From CAYZMS01 sp964479625 (GTDB lineage Bacteria; Bacteroidota; Bacteroidia; Chitinophagales; Saprospiraceae): a stretch of DNA of 55,864 bases. This document shows positions 51,926 to 55,864 of this stretch, piece by piece (the stretch's first letter is position 1; each line of letters opens with the position of its first letter). The stretch covers positions 1 to 55,864 of the forward strand of contig CAYZMS010000027.1 of the NCBI GenBank assembly GCA_964479625.1. Direction: 5' to 3'. The position numbers were made by a program, and so were the translations under genes. The notes under the pieces were generated by a model. It had not been told where the DNA came from. It made no database searches and saw only the letters and a program-made list of their open reading frames with translations.

Positions 51926-52474
51926 TTAATCCTGAAGTTGACAGCATCTGGCCAGATCGACATAATCCGGACGATCGGAAGCCAGCCTGTGAATAAATGA
52001 ATCTTTTATCTTGCCGTCCTGAATCACAAAAACACCTGGCATTTGGAATCCATCTCCCAGCTGAGGACCAATGCCATGCCCTTGCACAACCCCTGCTGAA
52101 AACCCTCGGATCCAGGATTGCAGGCCAAATAATTGCGTGAATGATCCCTTTACCAGACCAAAGGCTTCGTAAAAACGACATTGTGGATCCTCGATATGCG
52201 GTATTCCTACCAAATTATATCGGTTGAAATAGCGCTCGGCAATACTTTTATCCGTCATATGGACAAAAGCTAATTGGGCATTCTGGCTTTCTATCCGATC
52301 CCGTTTAGCTGCGATATCAGAAAGGGCTTCCCGACAAAAGGTACAACCGAAATGTCGAAGAAAAATAAGAAGCACTGGCTTTTCCTGCGATAAATCGTAA
52401 ACACTCTGTCCGGTATTCGCGATCATTCCCTTCAACACTGCTGAATCTACCTGTGGTTCACTCATGACGGGCAT
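51926..52474 (-). CDS. Peroxiredoxin-like (AhpC/TSA_2) protein
   Basis: 182 aa thioredoxin-fold protein. The active-site region is LIFLRHFGCTFCREAL, a CxxC arrangement typical of the AhpC/TSA_2 (PRXL2-like) branch rather than of classical peroxiredoxins with a TxxC motif. FVIQDGKIKDSFIHR near residue 150 is the expected beta hairpin. Start is ATG 52474 or the ATG three codons later (MSEPQVDS). There is no signal peptide, so it is cytoplasmic. Its stop lies 13 bp before the VWA gene, making a two-gene operon. A redox role is likely by family; the partner is unknown. Confidence 0.85.
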   Translation of the reverse strand: MPVMSEPQVDSAVLKGMIANTGQSVYDLSQEKPVLLIFLRHFGCTFCREALSDIAAKRDRIESQNAQLAFVHMTDKSIAERYFNRYNLVGIPHIEDPQCRFYEAFGLVKGSFTQLFGLQSWIRGFSAGVVQGHGIGPQLGDGFQMPGVFVIQDGKIKDSFIHRLASDRPDYVDLARCCQLQD

Positions 52475-52548
52475 TTAGATTATTGGGATAAAACAGACGG
52501 TTCCTCTATGAACACCATCTATTCTTTTCAGTTCATAAAACAGGAGAA

Positions 52549-53577
52549 TTAGTCCTCTAGTTTTAAAAACAAAAAATGGGTAAGCTGCAGGGGATTGAAA
52601 TTATCATCACTGACCAAAACCAGGGTTCTTGAGCCGTCTTCCAATTTGGGGCCCCAACTCAGTCCCTCAATATTATCGGTATTGGAAAGGGTTTCGTCTT
52701 CCTTGAGTTGATCAAAATCATAAAGTAAAACGGGACGAAGTACTGCAGCTTGTTCTTTATTCAGTTCACAAAGGTTATCAATGATGGGGGTTTCCAGAGC
52801 GGTTGCCAATTCTACCAGAAAAAGTTGAATAGAGGTGCCCTTTAGTGGAGAGTAGGCGCGTTCTACTGCAATTAAATGATCTTTATCCTGGCTGAGCAGC
52901 TCGACCAGTCCGTAGCTTTTACGGATGGGGTACAACCACTGCTTACTGATCATCTTTCGGTCCAGGTCGTATTGCAGTATCCTTATCAGCTCTTGCCCCT
53001 GCTGGCATGGGTCATCTTGTTTCAGGCTGTTTTCAGTAGCCAGGAATAGGAATCCTGCTTCTTGTGATCGGGCAAGGCTTTCAAAGCTGTTGTTGCGTTT
53101 AACGCCCAAATTGCTGTTTTGGGGGTAATACCCCAACCAGTCAGGTCTGGGGTAGGTGGCCAGTAAGGTACCGTTAAGGTCGCTTTGATACAGTGAAGAG
53201 GTATGTTCACTGGTCCAAAACAAACTATTGCCTCCCTCCGCCAAGCGGATAGCTTCGGGATCCAGCTTATTAGCCTGGTCGATAGCCCGGGTGTCTAGTT
53301 GGACCTCTTGTTCGAAAGTAACGGAAAGGGTGGGCTCAAGGGAGATGTCCAGGGTGTAAAAACGGGCTGGGCCCTTATCGGATAAAGCGTAAAAACGGCT
53401 CCGTTGGGGATCGAATTCCAGTCCGGAAAGCCCTCCGATGGTAGTCTCTAGTTGCTTATTGCCAGAAGTCTCTGTAGTGACGATCACCCGACCGAGGTAT
53501 TCCACCTTGGGCAGGTCTTGAGCATACTGTTGGCCTGCAAATACCAGGCCGAGTATAAAAAGGGTCAGGCGTTTCAT
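52549..53577 (-). CDS. Exported esterase-like activity of phytase family protein
   Basis: 342 aa. The signal peptide is MKRLTLFILGLVFAGQQYAQ, so periplasmic or secreted. The pattern GGLSGLEFDPQRSRFYALSD near residue 47, with later repeats of short beta blades (LAEGGNSLFWTSEHT, IEGLSWGPKLEDG, LVLVSDDNF), matches the beta-propeller family PF13449 (esterase-like activity of phytase). It begins 1 bp after the end of the M16 pseudogene on the same strand, so it was probably the second gene of an operon with that peptidase and now depends on the same upstream promoter or on one inside the pseudogene. The substrate is unknown. Confidence 0.85.
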   Translation of the reverse strand: MKRLTLFILGLVFAGQQYAQDLPKVEYLGRVIVTTETSGNKQLETTIGGLSGLEFDPQRSRFYALSDKGPARFYTLDISLEPTLSVTFEQEVQLDTRAIDQANKLDPEAIRLAEGGNSLFWTSEHTSSLYQSDLNGTLLATYPRPDWLGYYPQNSNLGVKRNNSFESLARSQEAGFLFLATENSLKQDDPCQQGQELIRILQYDLDRKMISKQWLYPIRKSYGLVELLSQDKDHLIAVERAYSPLKGTSIQLFLVELATALETPIIDNLCELNKEQAAVLRPVLLYDFDQLKEDETLSNTDNIEGLSWGPKLEDGSRTLVLVSDDNFNPLQLTHFLFLKLED

Positions 53578-53578
53578 A

Positions 53579-54236
53579 TTAAGGTTGTGGTAAAAGTTTT
53601 AATTTAATTTGTTTTGAGGTACCCAAATAGGTGTTCGCTGCCTGTTGCATGCTAGAAACGGAAAGACCATTCAAAAATACCCGGTATTGCTCTTTTAGCA
53701 AACCTTTTAATTCAATTCCGTTTTGATATCTGCTAATTAACTGCTGCATCCACCATTGATTTTCGCGTTCGGCCTTCAAGCGGTTTTGCCATTGCGTTTC
53801 CCTTACCTTTTCTATCGTTTGTGCTTTTGGGCCCTGTAGTTGAAAGCGCCGGATTAATTCGAATAGCTGTTTGTCAAGGCTATCTAATTCAGCAGGTTTA
53901 GCATTAAACCGAAAATTGATCTGGTATTCCGGACGTGGAAATTGACGAACCGTACCCGATACCGCAACCCCATATACTCCACCCTGCTCTTCCCGTAGTG
54001 CTTCCCGAGCTTCAATACGCAGTATGCTGAGCAGGGAATAAAAATCATAACGATTCTGAGCATTATAATCAAAGGGGCCATGAAAGCTCAGCTCTGTCCA
54101 CTGGCTCAGGATTAAAGCGAATGAAGTATTGCAATCCGTTTTCCAGTTGTCCTTTTAGAACAGCTGTATCGAAGGGAAGTGGCGTTTGGGCCAGCAATCC
54201 TAAGGGGAAAAAGAAAAAAAACAATAGTCGCAGCAT
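53579..54236 (-). pseudogene. Collapsed PqqL-like M16 peptidase: only the two ends remain
   Basis: A 5' part from ATG 54236 gives a signal peptide (MLRLLFFFFFPLGLLAQ) and the PqqL-type N-terminus LPFDTAVLKGQLENGLQYF to RAEL. It is joined near 54086-54097 to a 3' part in another frame that reads TELSFHGPFDYNAQ, then LREEQGGVYGVAVSG, and NQWWMQQLISRYQNG to the stop at 53579. The 3' part is open for about 170 codons and matches the last domain of about 930-aa M16 peptidases. Everything between, including the zinc motif HxxEH, is gone (about 2 kb by comparison with the usual length), and the join shifts the frame so that the 5' part ends at 54069. No functional peptidase can be made. Confidence 0.82.
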
Positions 54237-54282
54237 GCTGAAATATAAAAAAGAACCAAACCCCACCATTTGTATCAGGATA

Positions 54283-55641
54283 CTACCGGCGGCGCTTAGA
54301 AGGGCCCCTGCGGCCTTTGGCTGGCATTCCGGGCATTCCTCCCATGCCTTCCATTTTACTCATTTTCTTCATCATTTTTCGCATCTCATCAAATTGCTTA
54401 AGAAAAGCATTGATCTCGCTGACTTCCTGGCCGCAACCCTTTGCAATCCGGGCTTTCCTGCTGGAGTTCATAATTTCCGGATGCACCCTTTCCTGAGGGG
54501 TCATGGAGAAAATGATGGCCTCTACCTTGTTAAAGGCGGAGTCATCTATATCCAGATTGCGGGTCATTTTCCACATGCCAGGGATCATGCCGAGCAGGCT
54601 TTTAATATCGCCCATTTTTCGGATCTGATTGATCTGGGCAAGGAAGTCATTAAAATCGAATTTGTTGCGTTCGATCTTCTTTTGAAGGCGGGCAGCCTCT
54701 TTTTCGTCGAATTGGGCCTGTGCCTTTTCAACGAAGGAGGTGATATCCCCCATACCAAGGATCCGTTGGGCCATCCGGTCGGGGTAGAACATATCAAGGG
54801 TATCCATTTTCTCCCCTTCGGAAATGAACTTGATGGGCTTGCCCACGGTGAACTTGATCGAAAGAGCAGCTCCCCCGCGCGTATCCCCGTCCAGTTTGGT
54901 CAATACGACCCCGTCGTAATTGATGACCTCATTAAAGGCTTTGGCAGTATTGACGGCATCCTGACCGGTCATGGAATCCACAACAAATAAGGTTTCATTA
55001 GGAGAGATGGATTCTTTGATATTGGAAATCTCTGACATCATCTGCTCGTCAATGGCCAGTCGCCCGGCTGTATCGACGATCACCACGTCATGGTTGTGGT
55101 TTTGAGCATGCAGGATACCCGAAGCGGCAATAGAGACCGGGTTTTTATTTTCGGGTTCTTTATAGACTGGGACGTTTATCTGTTCACCAATAACGGTTAA
55201 CTGATCAATTGCTGCAGGACGATAGACGTCGCAGGCCACTAGTAAAGGAGATTTTTGCTTGTTCTTTTTCAACCAGTTGGCGAGTTTGCCGGAAAAAGTA
55301 GTCTTACCAGACCCTTGAAGGCCGGCGATCAAAATAACCGTTGGTTTTCCATTGAGGTTAATCCCCTCTGCAGTGCCCCCCATTAAATCGGTCAATTCAT
55401 CCTGTACGATCTTGACCATCAACTGGCCGGGTTTTACGGATTTTAGTATATTTTCCGTACCCAGGGCTTTTTCTTTTACCCGCTCGGTGAAGTCCTTGGC
55501 GATCTTGTAATTCACGTCTGCGGCCACCAGTGCCCGCCTTATTTCTTTTATGGACTCCGCAATATTAAGCTCGGTGAGTTTGTGGTCTCCGGAAAAAACT
55601 TTGAATGCACCCTCCAGGCGATCGGTAAGGCTATTGAACAT
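54283..55641 (-). CDS. ffh: Signal recognition particle protein Ffh
   Basis: GTPase that binds signal sequences and 4.5S RNA and targets membrane proteins to FtsY; 452 aa. The N domain (1-95) is followed by the G domain with P-loop GLQGSGKTT (residues 107-115), DTAGR near 190, LTKLDGDTRGG, and the closing GEKMDTLDMF region. The Met-rich M domain (about 300-435) contains the RNA-binding RKARIAKGCG. The C-terminus is GMGGMPGMPAKGRRG. The gene precedes the M16 pseudogene by about 47 bp on the same strand. Length and motifs are complete. Confidence 0.97.
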   Translation of the reverse strand: MFNSLTDRLEGAFKVFSGDHKLTELNIAESIKEIRRALVAADVNYKIAKDFTERVKEKALGTENILKSVKPGQLMVKIVQDELTDLMGGTAEGINLNGKPTVILIAGLQGSGKTTFSGKLANWLKKNKQKSPLLVACDVYRPAAIDQLTVIGEQINVPVYKEPENKNPVSIAASGILHAQNHNHDVVIVDTAGRLAIDEQMMSEISNIKESISPNETLFVVDSMTGQDAVNTAKAFNEVINYDGVVLTKLDGDTRGGAALSIKFTVGKPIKFISEGEKMDTLDMFYPDRMAQRILGMGDITSFVEKAQAQFDEKEAARLQKKIERNKFDFNDFLAQINQIRKMGDIKSLLGMIPGMWKMTRNLDIDDSAFNKVEAIIFSMTPQERVHPEIMNSSRKARIAKGCGQEVSEINAFLKQFDEMRKMMKKMSKMEGMGGMPGMPAKGRRGPSKRRR

Positions 55642-55726
55642 AGTCGGAATAGTTTATTGCTCCTTTTAAATCAATCGATACTCCTCCGGTTTTGTAAACA
55701 GCTGAGGGAGCCTTTGGTTTGGCTTG

Positions 55727-55734
55727 CAAAAGTA
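55727..55734 (-). promoter_or_regulatory. Candidate -7 box of ffh
   Basis: Read on the minus strand, TACTTTTG matches the Bacteroidota -7 consensus TAnnTTTG exactly, about 85 bp before the ffh start. No exact TTTG is found at the expected -33 position (TTTC is present), so this is a moderate candidate. The rest of 55642-55864 contains no supportable gene. Confidence 0.45.
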
Positions 55735-55864
55735 GGGAATATTGTGGAAATTTGGACGTGGGGGAAAATGCTTTTATTGAAGCGATTTAAACTTTTCCAA
55801 TTTTTCGGTACCAAGCAAGTATACAATAGATGTCATGCCAAGCGACCCAACTCTCCAAAGTGGT

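Noticed and set aside
54121..54990. Long plus-strand open frame (289 codons) opposite ffh
   Set aside because: It is antisense to the fully conserved Ffh M and G domains, has low-complexity His/Phe-rich translation and no recognisable domain. It is a shadow of ffh codon usage.
1..55864. Prophage, insertion sequence, CRISPR array, tRNA or rRNA
   Set aside because: No transposase, integrase, phage structural gene, regularly spaced repeats, or tRNA/rRNA-like conserved segment was found on either strand by reading.

Overview
The window is a 55.9 kb piece of a chromosome from a member of the Bacteroidota, most likely the Saprospiria (Lewinella/Haliscomenobacter relatives). The reasons are type IX secretion (T9SS) C-terminal sorting domains on two exported proteins, a dockerin-like repeat next to a carboxypeptidase-regulatory-like domain, a BlaI/M56 pair carrying TonB-plug-like modules, an SDR-type threonine dehydrogenase, and promoters matching the Bacteroidota pattern TTTG-N17-20-TAnnTTTG. 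The species assignment is inference. I see no rRNA, tRNA, CRISPR array, transposase, integrase or phage gene. Most of the window is ordinary, densely packed core and envelope genes.

Layout. 0.2-3.7 kb: two secreted M16B peptidases (one catalytic, one R/Y partner). 3.8-8.2 kb: single-domain asparaginase, a haloalkane dehalogenase overlapping a YwrD-like gamma-glutamyltransferase, an MBL-fold hydrolase, and a small membrane protein. 8.4-12.2 kb (minus): orphan fused Dpp/Opp-type ABC ATPase, RNase D, patatin. 12.4-17.7 kb: AsmA-like protein, then tdh-kbl (threonine to glycine). 17.8-21.0 kb (minus): DUF1501/DUF1800 pair. 21.3-27.9 kb: sugar cluster of a beta-phosphoglucomutase-like pseudoenzyme, a lipoprotein, an exported GH13 amylase, galK, gnd and zwf. 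28-33.5 kb: lipoprotein, mutS2, dnaG. 33.5-36.7 kb: a 560-bp regulatory intergenic region and an 877-aa T9SS cargo protein. 36.7-42.3 kb (minus): DUF6090-type pseudogene, phosphate-selective-type porin, DUF4340-like protein, and an ECF sigma factor with its membrane partner. 42.4-45.4 kb: 5'-truncated PKD-like remnant, ndk, nrnA, FKBP lipoprotein. 45.5-49 kb: BlaI/MecI repressor behind a perfect 24-bp inverted repeat, then a 996-aa M56 peptidase. 49-55.6 kb (minus): esterase, unknown secreted protein, peroxiredoxin-like plus VWA pair, phytase/esterase-like protein, a collapsed M16 peptidase pseudogene, and ffh.

No single large undescribed system is evident. The items most worth a second look are: (1) a capless beta-phosphoglucomutase relative that has lost both aspartates of its DxD motif and sits at the head of the sugar cluster; (2) the M56 sensor peptidase with four tandem TonB-plug-like modules behind an exceptional dyad operator candidate; (3) an M16 gene reduced to its two ends by an internal deletion at a probable 12-nt microhomology; (4) a DUF6090-type gene split by one in-frame stop; (5) the dehalogenase/transferase overlap; and (6) the unexplained terminator, palindrome and promoter in the long gap after dnaG.
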